Source of the DNA: Pseudonocardia sp. ICBG1293
GTDB taxonomy: Bacteria; Actinomycetota; Actinomycetes; Mycobacteriales; Pseudonocardiaceae
Length of the DNA: 64,000 nt
Assembly: GCF_020131355.1 (NCBI RefSeq)
Contig: NZ_JAHLEL010000054.1
Coordinates: 1 to 64,000, forward strand
Reading direction: 5' to 3'
Below, piece by piece: positions 25,097 through 33,047 of this stretch. Both the position numbers and the translations under genes were made by a program. The first letter of the stretch is position 1. Each line of letters starts with the position of its first letter. The notes under the pieces were generated by a model, which worked only from the letters and a program-made list of their open reading frames with translations, was not told the origin of the DNA and did not search any database.

Positions 25097-25169
25097 TGCC
25101 CCCGGTCGGACTCGAACCGACACTGGGACCCTTTTAAGGGGCCTGCCTCTGCCGTTGGGCTACGGGGGC
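25097..25169 (-). tRNA. tRNA with anticodon UAA (Leu) but a short variable arm; AICE attachment site
   Basis: The 73-base minus-strand sequence folds into a cloverleaf: 7-bp acceptor stem GCCCCCG/CGGGGGC, A73, a short D stem, anticodon stem GGCCC/GGGTC, loop CTTAAAA and T arm GTCGG-TTCGAGT-CCGAC. The anticodon at positions 34-36 is TAA, which predicts Leu. But the variable region is only 5 bases (CCAGT), whereas bacterial tRNA-Leu has a long class II arm. No CCA is encoded. The 3' end faces the integrase gene. Confidence 0.8.
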
Positions 25170-25201
25170 GCCGCGACAGCGTAGCCAGGCGGGGAGGACT
25201 C

Positions 25202-26020
25202 ATGCCGAGCACCGAGAAGGTCGACCTCCGGGGCGCCGCGGCGACCCTGCTGATGACCCTCTACATGCGACGCCTGGACGCACGGTCCCGTCGTCCGATC
25301 CTGGGCGACCCGTGGGCGGAGCCCGTCTGGGACCGCATCGAGCACGACGTCCACGGCCTCTGGCAGTTCACCGGTGACGTCTCGACCATCGCGTGTCGCG
25401 CCGCGATCCTCGACGACTGGACGCGGGAGTTCCTCGCCATCGAGCCCGCGGGGCAGGTCCTGCACCTGGGCTGCGGACTGGACAGCAGGCCGTTGCGGGT
25501 CGGAGTGCCGTCGACGTGCCGCTGGGTCGACGTCGACCAGCCCGAGGTGATCGACGTCCGCCGCCGGCTCTACGAGATGCCCGACGGTATCGAGCAGGTC
25601 CCCGGCTCCGTCACCGACGACGGCTGGTGGTCCGCGGTGGACCCGGCACGGCCGACGCTGGTCGTCGCCGAGGGCCTGTTCATGTACGTCCCGTCCGAGG
25701 CCGTCCACGCCACCGTCGGTCGGGTCGTCGCCGGTACCCCCTCCGCGACGCTGGCGTTCGACGCCGTCGCCCCGTGGACTCTGCGGGCCTCGCGCTGGAC
25801 GCCGACCTTCCGTGCCGTCGGCACCGAGTTCCGCTGGGCGTGGGATCCCGCCGAGTTCGCGCACCGGCACCCGTCGCTGACCGAGCGCGACGACGTCTCG
25901 GTCTACGACGAGGTGTCGCTGCGCGAGCCACGGGTGTGGCTGCGGCCGCTGCTGTCGGCGGCCGGGCACGTCCCCGCCGTGCAGGACTCGATGCGCCTGC
26001 ACCGGTTCACCACCGGCTGA
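25202..26020 (+). CDS. Class I SAM-dependent methyltransferase, LCM family
   Basis: The 272-residue protein has the leucine carboxyl methyltransferase pattern: GAAATLLMTLYMRRLDARS at the start, VLHLGCGLDSRPLRV (SAM-binding motif I, around residue 88), WVDVDQPEVIDVRR and the LVVAEGLFMYVP segment. Related bacterial proteins methylate small hydroxylated compounds or tetracenomycin-type polyketides. ATG 25202 follows GGGGAGGACTC. It is the first chromosomal gene to the right of the AICE and is transcribed away from the tRNA. No biosynthetic cluster adjoins it. Confidence 0.82.
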   Translation: MPSTEKVDLRGAAATLLMTLYMRRLDARSRRPILGDPWAEPVWDRIEHDVHGLWQFTGDVSTIACRAAILDDWTREFLAIEPAGQVLHLGCGLDSRPLRVGVPSTCRWVDVDQPEVIDVRRRLYEMPDGIEQVPGSVTDDGWWSAVDPARPTLVVAEGLFMYVPSEAVHATVGRVVAGTPSATLAFDAVAPWTLRASRWTPTFRAVGTEFRWAWDPAEFAHRHPSLTERDDVSVYDEVSLREPRVWLRPLLSAAGHVPAVQDSMRLHRFTTG

Positions 26021-26053
26021 CTGGGACAACGCACCGACCAGCGGCGATCCAAC

Positions 26054-26770
26054 TTATCGTCGAGTAGGCGACAATCCGGCGGCCGCCGCCGTGTCGGCCA
26101 GGACCTGCTCGACCATGGCCGGGGTCAGGCGTCCGGTGAAGGTGTTCTGCTGACTCACGTGGTAGCAGCCGAACAGCTCCAGCGGCTCCCGGTCGGGGCG
26201 CGCGGGCGCCAGCGTCACCGACGCCCCGTGCCCGAACCTCGGAGCCGGCCGCGGGACCGCCCACCCCGCCCCGGCGAGCACCGGCAGGAGCGCCTGCCAC
26301 CCGAAGCCGCCGAGCACCATCACCGCACGGACCGTCGGGGCCAGCAGGTCGAGCTCCTGCTCCAGCCAGCCGCGGCAGGTGTCGCGTTCGGCGGGCGTCG
26401 GCTTGTTCGCCGGCGGCGCGCAGTGCACGGGCGCGGTGATCCGGACCCCGTACAGCTCCAGACCGTCACCGATGTGCGATGCGGGCGGCTGCGACGCCAG
26501 CCCGACGGCGTGCAGCGCCGCGTAGAGCACGTCACCGCTGCGGTCGCCGGTGAACATGCGTCCGGTCCGGTTCGCCCCGTGTGCGGCGGGCGCCAGACCG
26601 ACGATCAGCATCCGGGCGTCGGGCGGGCCGAAGCCGGGCACCGGGCGACCCCAGTAGGTCTCGTCGCGGAACGCGGCCCGCTTCTCCCGGGCCACCTGCT
26701 CGCGCCACTCGACCAGCCGCGGGCAGGACCGGCACTCGGAGATCCGCTGGTCGAGAACCGTCAGGTTCAT
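26054..26770 (-). CDS. Uracil-DNA glycosylase, family 5 (UdgB type)
   Basis: The 238-residue enzyme has the family motifs GLAPAAHGANRTGRMF (motif A, with no Asp/Asn water activator as in family 5) and YHVSQQNTFTGRLT (motif B). Four cysteines (Cys13, Cys16 and two flanking APPANKPTPAERDT) would hold a [4Fe-4S] cluster. It excises uracil and deaminated purines from DNA. ATG 26770 overlaps the stop of the Ppx/GppA gene by four bases, so it is the second gene of that operon. Confidence 0.88.
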   Translation of the reverse strand: MNLTVLDQRISECRSCPRLVEWREQVAREKRAAFRDETYWGRPVPGFGPPDARMLIVGLAPAAHGANRTGRMFTGDRSGDVLYAALHAVGLASQPPASHIGDGLELYGVRITAPVHCAPPANKPTPAERDTCRGWLEQELDLLAPTVRAVMVLGGFGWQALLPVLAGAGWAVPRPAPRFGHGASVTLAPARPDREPLELFGCYHVSQQNTFTGRLTPAMVEQVLADTAAAAGLSPTRR

Positions 26771-27720
26771 GCGATCGATCGCGCGATCCCGTCGAGGATG
26801 TCGTGCTCGGAGACGACCACGCGGTCGATACCGGCACGGGCGTGCAGCTCGTCGGCCAGTGCCTGCACGACCAGCGCACCGGCACCGATGACGTCGACGC
26901 GGCCCGGGTGCAGCGAGCCGTGCCTCTCCCGCTCCGACCGCGACGAGCCGATCAGCAGGTCCGCGACCCGGTGCAGCTCGTCGCGGGTCAGCGTCGAGCC
27001 GTGCACCTGCTCGCGGTCGTAGGCGGGCAGCTCCTGGGAGATCCCGGACAGCGACGTGATCGTTCCGGCCACCCCGACCCAGGTCCTCGCGGTCCCGACC
27101 GGGACCGACGCGAACGCCTCGGCCAGCACCTCGGCGGCGACGGCCCGCGCGGACCCGATCTCGGACTCCGACGGCGGGTCCGAGGGCAGGCAGCGCTCGG
27201 TCAGCCGCACCGACCCCATGTCGACCGACTTCGCCGCCGTCACCTGCGCGACGCCGTCGCGCAGCTCCCCCACGACGACCTCGGTGGACCCGCCGCCGAC
27301 GTCGGTCACCACGAACGGGCCGTCGTCGGGGTCGAGGTCGCCGACCGCGCCGACGAACGACAGCCGCGCCTCCTCGTCCCCGGAGATGATCTCCGCCTCG
27401 ACACCGAGGGTGTCGCGGACCATCGCGAAGAAGTCCTCGCGGTTCGACGCGTCCCGGGGCGCCGACGTGGCGACCATCCGGATCCGCTCGGCGCCCTTGC
27501 GGCGGGCGGCGACGGCGTAGTCGACCAGCGCCACCCGGGTCCGCTCCAGGGCCTCCGGGTCGAGCCGGCCGGTGGCGTCGACGCCCTTGCCGAGCCGCAC
27601 GATCCGCATCTCGCGGTGCAGGTCGCGCAGTTCCTTCTGGCCGTCGAAGGCCTCGGTGACATCGGCGACGAGCAGCCGGATCGAGTTCGTTCCGCAGTCG
27701 ATGGCGGCAACCCGCGACAT
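26767..27720 (-). CDS. Ppx/GppA family exopolyphosphatase / pppGpp phosphohydrolase
   Basis: The 317-residue protein belongs to the actin-fold Ppx/GppA family: it has IDCGTNSIRLLV at the N terminus (first phosphate loop), SGDEEARLSFVGA, and the DVGGGSTEVVVG second loop around residue 145. It is the short actinobacterial form without the C-terminal HD domain. These enzymes degrade inorganic polyphosphate or pppGpp; the short forms are usually active on polyphosphate. ATG 27720 follows GAAGGAGTGCCG. In actinobacteria it is commonly near DUF501, FtsB-like and eno, as here; the acyl-CoA dehydrogenase and two regulator/enzyme pairs have been inserted between them. Confidence 0.88.
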   Translation of the reverse strand: MSRVAAIDCGTNSIRLLVADVTEAFDGQKELRDLHREMRIVRLGKGVDATGRLDPEALERTRVALVDYAVAARRKGAERIRMVATSAPRDASNREDFFAMVRDTLGVEAEIISGDEEARLSFVGAVGDLDPDDGPFVVTDVGGGSTEVVVGELRDGVAQVTAAKSVDMGSVRLTERCLPSDPPSESEIGSARAVAAEVLAEAFASVPVGTARTWVGVAGTITSLSGISQELPAYDREQVHGSTLTRDELHRVADLLIGSSRSERERHGSLHPGRVDVIGAGALVVQALADELHARAGIDRVVVSEHDILDGIARSIA

Positions 27721-27807
27721 CGGCACTCCTTCGGGTACGACGACGGTCGGTCCGAACCGTAGCCGGAAGGCGCGGGCGGACCCGCGGGCCGGGGTTACCC
27801 TCCGGTA

Positions 27808-29445
27808 ATGGCGACGACGCGCATCCCCGCCCCGGTGTCCGACCTCGGCACGCACGAGGTCCTGAACCAGGTCCCGGACCGGGCCGACGGCGACCTGCTC
27901 TCCGCGGACCCCGCCGTCGTCGAGGCGGTCGGGCGCGAGGGGGGCGACCCGGCGGCGCTCCGGCAGCTGGCCGCGACGATCGGGACCGCCGAGCACCGCG
28001 AGCACGCCCGCGCCGCCAACACCCACGAGCCCGAACTGCGCACCCACGACCGCACCGGCCATCGTGTCGACGAGGTCGCCTTCCACCCGTCGTGGCACGC
28101 GCTGATGCGCACCAGCGTCGAGCACGGCCTCGCCGCCGCACCGTGGGCCGCCGCGCCCGGCACCGGCGCGCACGTCACCCGCGCCGCGGGCTTCTACCTG
28201 ACCTCGCAGGTGGAGCAGGGCCACCTGTGCCCGATCTCGATGACCTACGCGGCGGTGCCGGCGCTGCGCCACGCCCCGGAGCTCGCCGCCGCCCACGAGC
28301 CCGGCCTGACCGCGCGGACCTACGCACCCGGGCTCGCCGTCCCCGCGGACAAGGCCGGGCTGCTCGCAGGCATGTCCATGACCGAGAAGCAGGGCGGTTC
28401 CGACGTCCGCGCCGGCACCACCGTCGCCACCCCGCAGCCCGACGGCAGCTACCGGCTCACCGGCCACAAGTGGTTCACCAGCGCGCCCATGAACGACCTG
28501 TTCCTCACCCTCGCCCAGGCCCCCGGCGGGCTGACCTGCCTGGTCCTGCCCCGGGTGCTGCCCGACGGCACGCGCAACGCGATCCGGCTGCAGCGGCTCA
28601 AGGACAAGCTCGGCAACCGGTCCAACGCCTCGTCCGAGATCGAGTACGCCGGCGCCGTCGGCCGGCGCGTCGGCGACGAGGGCCGCGGCGTCCGCACGAT
28701 CATCGAGATGGTCTCGATGACCCGGCTGGACTGTGTGCTCGGCTCCGCGGCGACCGCGCGGGCCGCGGTCATCGAGGCCGCGCACCACGTCGCGCACCGG
28801 TCGGCCTTCGGCGCCCGGCTGGCCGACCAGCCGCTGATACGCGAGGTCCTCGCCGAGCTGGCCGCGGAGACCGAGGCGGCGACCGTCCTCGCCCTGCGCC
28901 TGGCCGGGGCGGTCGACCGGGGCGAGACGGCGCTGCTGCGCCTGGCCCTCCCGGTGTCGAAGTACCTGGTCTGCAAGCGGACCTCCACCGTCGTCGCCGA
29001 GGCGCTCGAGTGCCTCGGCGGCAACGGCTACGTCGAGGAGTCCGACCTGCCCCGGCTCTACCGGGAGGCGCCGCTGAACTCGATCTGGGAGGGCTCGGGC
29101 AACGTCACCGCGCTCGACGCGCTGCGTGCCATCGCGCGCGAGCCGCACGCCGTCGAGGCGCTGCTCGCCGAGATCGACCTCGCCGCGGGCGCCGACCCAC
29201 GCCTCGACGCGACCGTGACCGCGCTGCGCGCGGAGCTGGCCGCACCGGAGGAGCGCCGGGCCCGCCGCCTCGCGGAGCTGGCCGCGCTGGCCCTGCAGGG
29301 ATCGCTGCTGGTCCGGCACGCGCCGACGGCCGTCGCGGACGTCTTCCTCGCGACCCGGCTCGACACCGACGGGCCACTGCGCACGGCCGGGACCCGGCCC
29401 GGCAAGGACACCGTCGGGGTGCTGCTGGAGCGGGCGACGCCCTGA
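27808..29445 (+). CDS. Acyl-CoA dehydrogenase family protein, AidB-like
   Basis: The 545-residue flavoprotein has the acyl-CoA dehydrogenase core with the FAD/substrate segments MSMTEKQGGSDVR (about 190-202) and GHKWFTSAPMND, and the C-terminal REAPLNSIWEGSGNV segment typical of AidB and isovaleryl-CoA dehydrogenase-like proteins. The N-terminal extension of about 140 residues and the final helical region are those of AidB, which binds DNA and has been linked to protection against alkylation. Whether this one acts on an acyl-CoA is unknown. It is divergent from the Ppx/GppA gene with 87 bp between them. Confidence 0.88.
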   Translation: MATTRIPAPVSDLGTHEVLNQVPDRADGDLLSADPAVVEAVGREGGDPAALRQLAATIGTAEHREHARAANTHEPELRTHDRTGHRVDEVAFHPSWHALMRTSVEHGLAAAPWAAAPGTGAHVTRAAGFYLTSQVEQGHLCPISMTYAAVPALRHAPELAAAHEPGLTARTYAPGLAVPADKAGLLAGMSMTEKQGGSDVRAGTTVATPQPDGSYRLTGHKWFTSAPMNDLFLTLAQAPGGLTCLVLPRVLPDGTRNAIRLQRLKDKLGNRSNASSEIEYAGAVGRRVGDEGRGVRTIIEMVSMTRLDCVLGSAATARAAVIEAAHHVAHRSAFGARLADQPLIREVLAELAAETEAATVLALRLAGAVDRGETALLRLALPVSKYLVCKRTSTVVAEALECLGGNGYVEESDLPRLYREAPLNSIWEGSGNVTALDALRAIAREPHAVEALLAEIDLAAGADPRLDATVTALRAELAAPEERRARRLAELAALALQGSLLVRHAPTAVADVFLATRLDTDGPLRTAGTRPGKDTVGVLLERATP

Positions 29446-29457
29446 TCGACCGGGCGG

Positions 29458-30477
29458 TCAGGCCGTCGCGGGGCCGTCGCCGGGCACGAGCACGAGCCGC
29501 CCGAAGACGGTCCCCGCGTCCATCCGGCGGTGCGCCTCCACCGCGGCCCGCAGCGGCAGTACGTCGTCGACGACGGTGCTGAGCCCGCCCCGGACGGCCG
29601 CGTCGAACTGGTCGGCGCGGACCGCGTCCCGTCGCGGGTGGGGGACGGTGTCCAGGCTGAAGGTGGCGAACGAGCGCGACTGCCGGAACTCCCGGATCAA
29701 CGCCGACCCCACGTCGGCGGGCGGGAACCCGGCGACCGCACCGACGAGGACGAGCCGCCCGTTCGGGGCCAGCCGGTCCAGGAACGCCGGGACGTCCGGT
29801 CCCCCGACCACGTCGATGATCACGTCGTAGCGGTCCGTCCCGCCCGCGCCGGACCGGTCGAGGACCCGGGTCGCCCCGAGCTCGCGCAGTCGACGCCCCC
29901 GTTCCGCGGACGAGGTCGTGACCGCCACCTCACCCGCACCGCCCTGCACGGCGAGCTCCACCGTCGCGATGCCGATGCTCCCCGCCGCACCGCGGACCAG
30001 GACGCTCTCACCGGACGTGTGGTGGGCGTGGGCCAGGGCGAAGTGCGCCACGGGACCCGCGCTCCCCAGGGTCACCGCGCGGACCGCCGTCAGGCCGTCC
30101 GGCAGGGCGACCACGTCGTCGACCGCCGCGAGGACCTGCTCGGCGTAGGCACCGCCGGTACCGGTGAAGGCCCAGACCCGCCGGCCCGTCCACGCCGGGT
30201 CGACCCCCTCTCCCGTCGCGGTCACCACACCCGCCGCCTCGCTGCCCGGCACCATCCCCACCGGGAACCCGCTACCGAGCAGACCTCGACGGATCACCGT
30301 GTCCACACCTCCGACACCGATCGCCTCGGCCCGGACGAGGACCTGACCCGCGCCGGGTCGCGGCACCGGGACCTCGACCACCTCCAGCCCGTCCGGGGCA
30401 CCGAACTCGCCGATCCTGACCGCCTGCGTCTCCGTGTCCTCCCTGGTCGCGTACCCTTCCGACGGTAGTGGACGCAC
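29458..30477 (-). CDS. Zinc-independent quinone oxidoreductase / MDR family dehydrogenase
   Basis: The 339-residue protein is a medium-chain reductase of the quinone oxidoreductase type: GROES-like N domain with VPRPGAGQVLVR and GSEAAGVV, then a Rossmann domain with the NADPH motif VLVRGAAGSIGIATVELA (about 165-182). The structural zinc cysteines of alcohol dehydrogenases are absent. The only in-frame start before the conserved VRIGEFG is GTG 30477, which lies inside the palindromic operator; this makes the start uncertain. It is divergent from a TetR gene and probably controlled by it. Confidence 0.83.
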   Translation of the reverse strand: MRPLPSEGYATREDTETQAVRIGEFGAPDGLEVVEVPVPRPGAGQVLVRAEAIGVGGVDTVIRRGLLGSGFPVGMVPGSEAAGVVTATGEGVDPAWTGRRVWAFTGTGGAYAEQVLAAVDDVVALPDGLTAVRAVTLGSAGPVAHFALAHAHHTSGESVLVRGAAGSIGIATVELAVQGGAGEVAVTTSSAERGRRLRELGATRVLDRSGAGGTDRYDVIIDVVGGPDVPAFLDRLAPNGRLVLVGAVAGFPPADVGSALIREFRQSRSFATFSLDTVPHPRRDAVRADQFDAAVRGGLSTVVDDVLPLRAAVEAHRRMDAGTVFGRLVLVPGDGPATA

Positions 30478-30486
30478 CCGTCCACT
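30467..30486. promoter_or_regulatory. TetR-type operator between divergent genes
   Basis: AGTGGACG-CACC-CGTCCACT is a perfect 8+8 inverted repeat at 30467-30486. A second palindrome, CACTTC-GGCG-GAAGTG, overlaps it at 30483-30498. Both lie between the oxidoreductase gene and the divergent TetR gene, so autoregulation by that TetR is likely. Confidence 0.72.
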
Positions 30487-30504
30487 TCGGCGGAAGTGAG
30501 ACGG

Positions 30505-31137
30505 ATGGACCGGGAGCTGCCTCGCCTACGGGCCGATGCGCAGGACAACCGCGACCGGATCCTCGTCGCCGCCCGCGCCCTGTTCGCCGAGGGCGGGCTG
30601 GACGTCGGGATGCGCACGATCGCCCGGCGGGCCGGGGTCGGACCCGCCACCCTGTACCGCCGTTTCCCGACCCGCGACGACCTGGTCCGCGAGGCGTTCG
30701 CCGAGGAGATGCGCCGGTGCCGGCAGATCGTCGTCGACGGAGCCGCCGACGACGACCCGTGGCGCGGCTTCCGGACGGTCGTGCACCGGCTCCTCGCGCT
30801 GAACGTGCGGAACCGGGGCTTCGTCGACGCGTTGACCGCCGCGGAGCCCGCCCGGGACCTGCTCGCCGGCCACCGGCAGGAGCTGCTCGGCATGCTCGAC
30901 GGTCTCGCGTCACGAGCGCGGGCGGCCGGTGCACTGCGGGCCGACTTCGGCCTCGACGACCTGGTCCTGGTCCTCCGGGCCGGGCGGGGTCTGGCCGCCG
31001 CGCCGGAACCGACCCGGGCACGCGACGCGGCCCGCTTCGCGCGGCTCGCGGTCGACGCCTTCCGCGCCACCGACCGGGCCGTCGAGCAGCCGACCGGGGG
31101 TGCGGCGGGTCCGATCACCACCCCCCGGCCCCGGTAG
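30505..31137 (+). CDS. TetR family transcriptional regulator
   Basis: The 210-residue protein has the TetR N-terminal DNA-binding domain (RDRILVAARALFAEGGLDVGMRTIARRAGVGPATLYRRFPTRDDLV, about residues 16-60) and a C-terminal SBP-type ligand-binding domain seen in many actinobacterial TetR proteins. I chose ATG 30505 because GGAAG lies at good spacing; GTG 30496 is an alternative. It is divergent from the quinone oxidoreductase and separated from it by two palindromes, which fits repression of that enzyme and of itself. The 3' end overlaps the convergent MarR gene by 23 bp. Confidence 0.85.
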   Translation: MDRELPRLRADAQDNRDRILVAARALFAEGGLDVGMRTIARRAGVGPATLYRRFPTRDDLVREAFAEEMRRCRQIVVDGAADDDPWRGFRTVVHRLLALNVRNRGFVDALTAAEPARDLLAGHRQELLGMLDGLASRARAAGALRADFGLDDLVLVLRAGRGLAAAPEPTRARDAARFARLAVDAFRATDRAVEQPTGGAAGPITTPRPR

Positions 31138-31723
31138 AGGCGTCGGGGGGCGCCGGGGCCGGCCCCGGCGAGGGCGACGCCGGCATCCCGGCGGAGCCGG
31201 CCGTGCCCACGGCGTGACCGCCGGGGCGAGCGGCGGCGGGCCCGTTCCGGTTGCCCTGCTGCACCGCCGCGGTGAGCCGGGCCAGCAGGTCCAGTGCGGA
31301 CTCCCGCTGCGGGCCGGACAGGACCCGGCAGACGTCGTCGATCTCGGTGATCGCAGGCAGCCAGGCGGCGCCGGCAGCACCCCGGGCCGCGGCCGTCGCC
31401 GCGAGGGTGACCCGCCGCCGGTCCTCGGCGTCCCGCCCCCGTGCGACGTAGCCGGCCCGCTCCAGGCGGTCCGCCAGGACCGTGGTCGAGGCCAGGGTGA
31501 TCCCCAACCGGCCGGCGAGCCCGGTCGCGCCCATGGGTCCGTGCTCGGTCAGCACCATGATCGCGGTCATGTCGGTCACGCCGATGCCCATCGTCCTGGC
31601 CGTCCGCACCACCAGGTCCTGCGACGCGGAGATCAACCCACTGACCGCGAGCGACACGTCGTCCAGGTCCGCCAGCCCCGGCAGTGCACGGATCGTCTCG
31701 TCGCGTGTCGGCTCGTCCCGCAT
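31115..31723 (-). CDS. MarR family transcriptional regulator
   Basis: The 202-residue protein has the MarR winged-helix domain (TDMTAIMVLTEHGPMGATGLAGRLGITLASTTVLADRLERAG, then the wing RGRDAEDRRRVTLAATA, about residues 45-110) followed by a dimerisation helix and a Pro/Ala-rich tail of about 40 residues. ATG 31723 is preferred; GTG 31741 would add six residues. It is divergent from the FAD monooxygenase gene, with two abutting 15-bp palindromes in between, so it most likely represses that gene and itself in response to a ligand. Confidence 0.85.
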   Translation of the reverse strand: MRDEPTRDETIRALPGLADLDDVSLAVSGLISASQDLVVRTARTMGIGVTDMTAIMVLTEHGPMGATGLAGRLGITLASTTVLADRLERAGYVARGRDAEDRRRVTLAATAAARGAAGAAWLPAITEIDDVCRVLSGPQRESALDLLARLTAAVQQGNRNGPAAARPGGHAVGTAGSAGMPASPSPGPAPAPPDASTGAGGW

Positions 31724-31750
31724 CACACCGCATCCCACCACAGACGATTA

Positions 31751-31780
31751 CTTAGACAAACTAAGCTTAGACAGTCTAAG
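31751..31780. promoter_or_regulatory. Tandem 15-bp palindromic operators for the MarR regulator
   Basis: CTTAGACAAACTAAG (31751-31765, arms CTTAG) abuts CTTAGACAGTCTAAG (31766-31780, arms CTTAGAC). They are AT-rich islands in a very GC-rich background and lie 28 bp from the MarR start and 47 bp from the monooxygenase start. This is the expected form of a MarR dimer pair. Confidence 0.8.
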
Positions 31781-31826
31781 CATTGGGTCGATCTCCGGTA
31801 CCGGACCACCGTCGAGAGGCACCCTC

Positions 31827-33029
31827 ATGAGCAACCCCACCGTCCTGATCTCGGGCGCGAGCATCGCCGGACCCGCCGCGGCCTCGTGGCTCGCCGCCAA
31901 CGGCTGGGACGTGACCGTGGTGGAACGGTCCTCCCGGCTCCGGGAGGACGGCCAGAACGTCGACGTCCGCGGCTCCGGACGCGAGGTCGTCCGTCGGATG
32001 GGCCTGGAGGAGGCCGTCCGGGCCGAGCACACCACCGAGACCGGCATGGCCTTCGTCGACTCCCGTGGCGCCACGATCGCCGAGTTCCCGGCCGACCGCA
32101 CGGACGACCTGTCACCGACCGCCGACCTGGAGATCCTGCGGGGCAGGCTCGCGCGCCTGCTCCACGACCACTCCGCCGCGTCGGCCGAGTACGTGTTCGG
32201 CGACCGGATCACCGGGCTCGACGACGACGGGCACGGCGTCGACGTCCGCTTCGCCCGGGGACCGGCCCGGCGGTTCGACGCCGTCGTGGTCGCCGAGGGC
32301 GCCCGCTCCCGCACCCGCCGACTGGTGCTGCCGGAGGCGACCCTGCACGAGCTGCGGCTGGTGTGGGCCTACTTCACGATCCCCCGTACCGCCGACGACG
32401 ACCGACGCTGGCGGATGCACCTCGGCGGGCGGGGCCGGGTGGTCCACCTGCGCCCGGACGCCGTCGGTACGACCCGCGCGATGCTCAGCATGTCCACCGA
32501 CACCCTCGGCTTCGACCGGCTCGACCGCGCCGGGGCGACGGCGCTGCTCCGCGCGACGTTCGACGACCTGGGCTGGGAGACCCCTCGGATCCTCGGCGCC
32601 CTGGACGACACGACCCCCTACATCGACCAGGTCGCACAGGTTCGGACGCCGTCGTTCCACCGCGGCCGGGTGGCGCTGCTCGGCGACGCCGCGTGGTGCG
32701 CCGGACCGTTCGGGACGGGAACCACGAGCGCTCTGACCGGTGCCTACGTACTGGCCGGTGAGCTGGGCAGGACCCCCGACGACGTCCGCGGCGCCTTCGG
32801 TCGTTACGAGCGCCTGCTGCGCCCGATGACCGACCGGGCGCAGCAGTTCGTCATGTTCCACCCGCGGACGGACCGACAGCGCCGCCTGCTGCAGCTCGGG
32901 ATGCAGGTGCTGGCCGGGCCGCTCGGCGGGACGCTGCGCCGAGCGGGGCTCGTCGACGACACACTGCCCGTCCAGCACCTCGCACTGCCCGACTACCCGG
33001 TGCGGACGCTCGCGCCCGCCACCGGCTGA
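31827..33029 (+). CDS. FAD-dependent monooxygenase (aromatic hydroxylase type)
   Basis: The 400-residue protein has a variant dinucleotide motif VLISGASIAGPAAA at the N terminus (residues 5-18), the conserved RGRLARLL region near residue 110, and the second FAD motif RVALLGDAAWCAGPFGTGTTSAL near residue 285. It groups with PHBH-type NAD(P)H-dependent hydroxylases such as the tetracycline-modifying TetX and polyketide hydroxylases. The start ATG 31827 follows GAGAGGCACCCTC. Control by the divergent MarR suggests induction by an aromatic or antibiotic-like compound. Confidence 0.86.
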   Translation: MSNPTVLISGASIAGPAAASWLAANGWDVTVVERSSRLREDGQNVDVRGSGREVVRRMGLEEAVRAEHTTETGMAFVDSRGATIAEFPADRTDDLSPTADLEILRGRLARLLHDHSAASAEYVFGDRITGLDDDGHGVDVRFARGPARRFDAVVVAEGARSRTRRLVLPEATLHELRLVWAYFTIPRTADDDRRWRMHLGGRGRVVHLRPDAVGTTRAMLSMSTDTLGFDRLDRAGATALLRATFDDLGWETPRILGALDDTTPYIDQVAQVRTPSFHRGRVALLGDAAWCAGPFGTGTTSALTGAYVLAGELGRTPDDVRGAFGRYERLLRPMTDRAQQFVMFHPRTDRQRRLLQLGMQVLAGPLGGTLRRAGLVDDTLPVQHLALPDYPVRTLAPATG

Positions 33030-33047
33030 GCACGCACAGGACCGGGC

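Larger units (their letters stand above)
14949..25097 (+). mobile_element. pSAM2-like AICE (integrative and conjugative element), left limit uncertain
   Basis: The block ydcF-like, korSA-like, pra-like, WhiB-like, traSA-like, repSA, xis and int has the gene content and order of pSAM2-type AICEs. The right limit is the 3' end of the tRNA at 25097. The left limit cannot be fixed: no repeat of that tRNA 3' end was found to the left. The only att-like sequence there is a tRNA-Tyr 3' half at 13451-13500. The antitoxin-like, zinc-ribbon and STAS genes may also belong to it. Confidence 0.85.

Noticed and set aside
26767..29319. An 850-residue open frame on the minus strand extending the Ppx/GppA gene across the acyl-CoA dehydrogenase gene
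   Set aside because: The upstream 530 residues are the antisense of a clear acyl-CoA dehydrogenase and are rich in Arg, Gly and Val; the Ppx/GppA family starts at ATG 27720 with a good ribosome-binding site.
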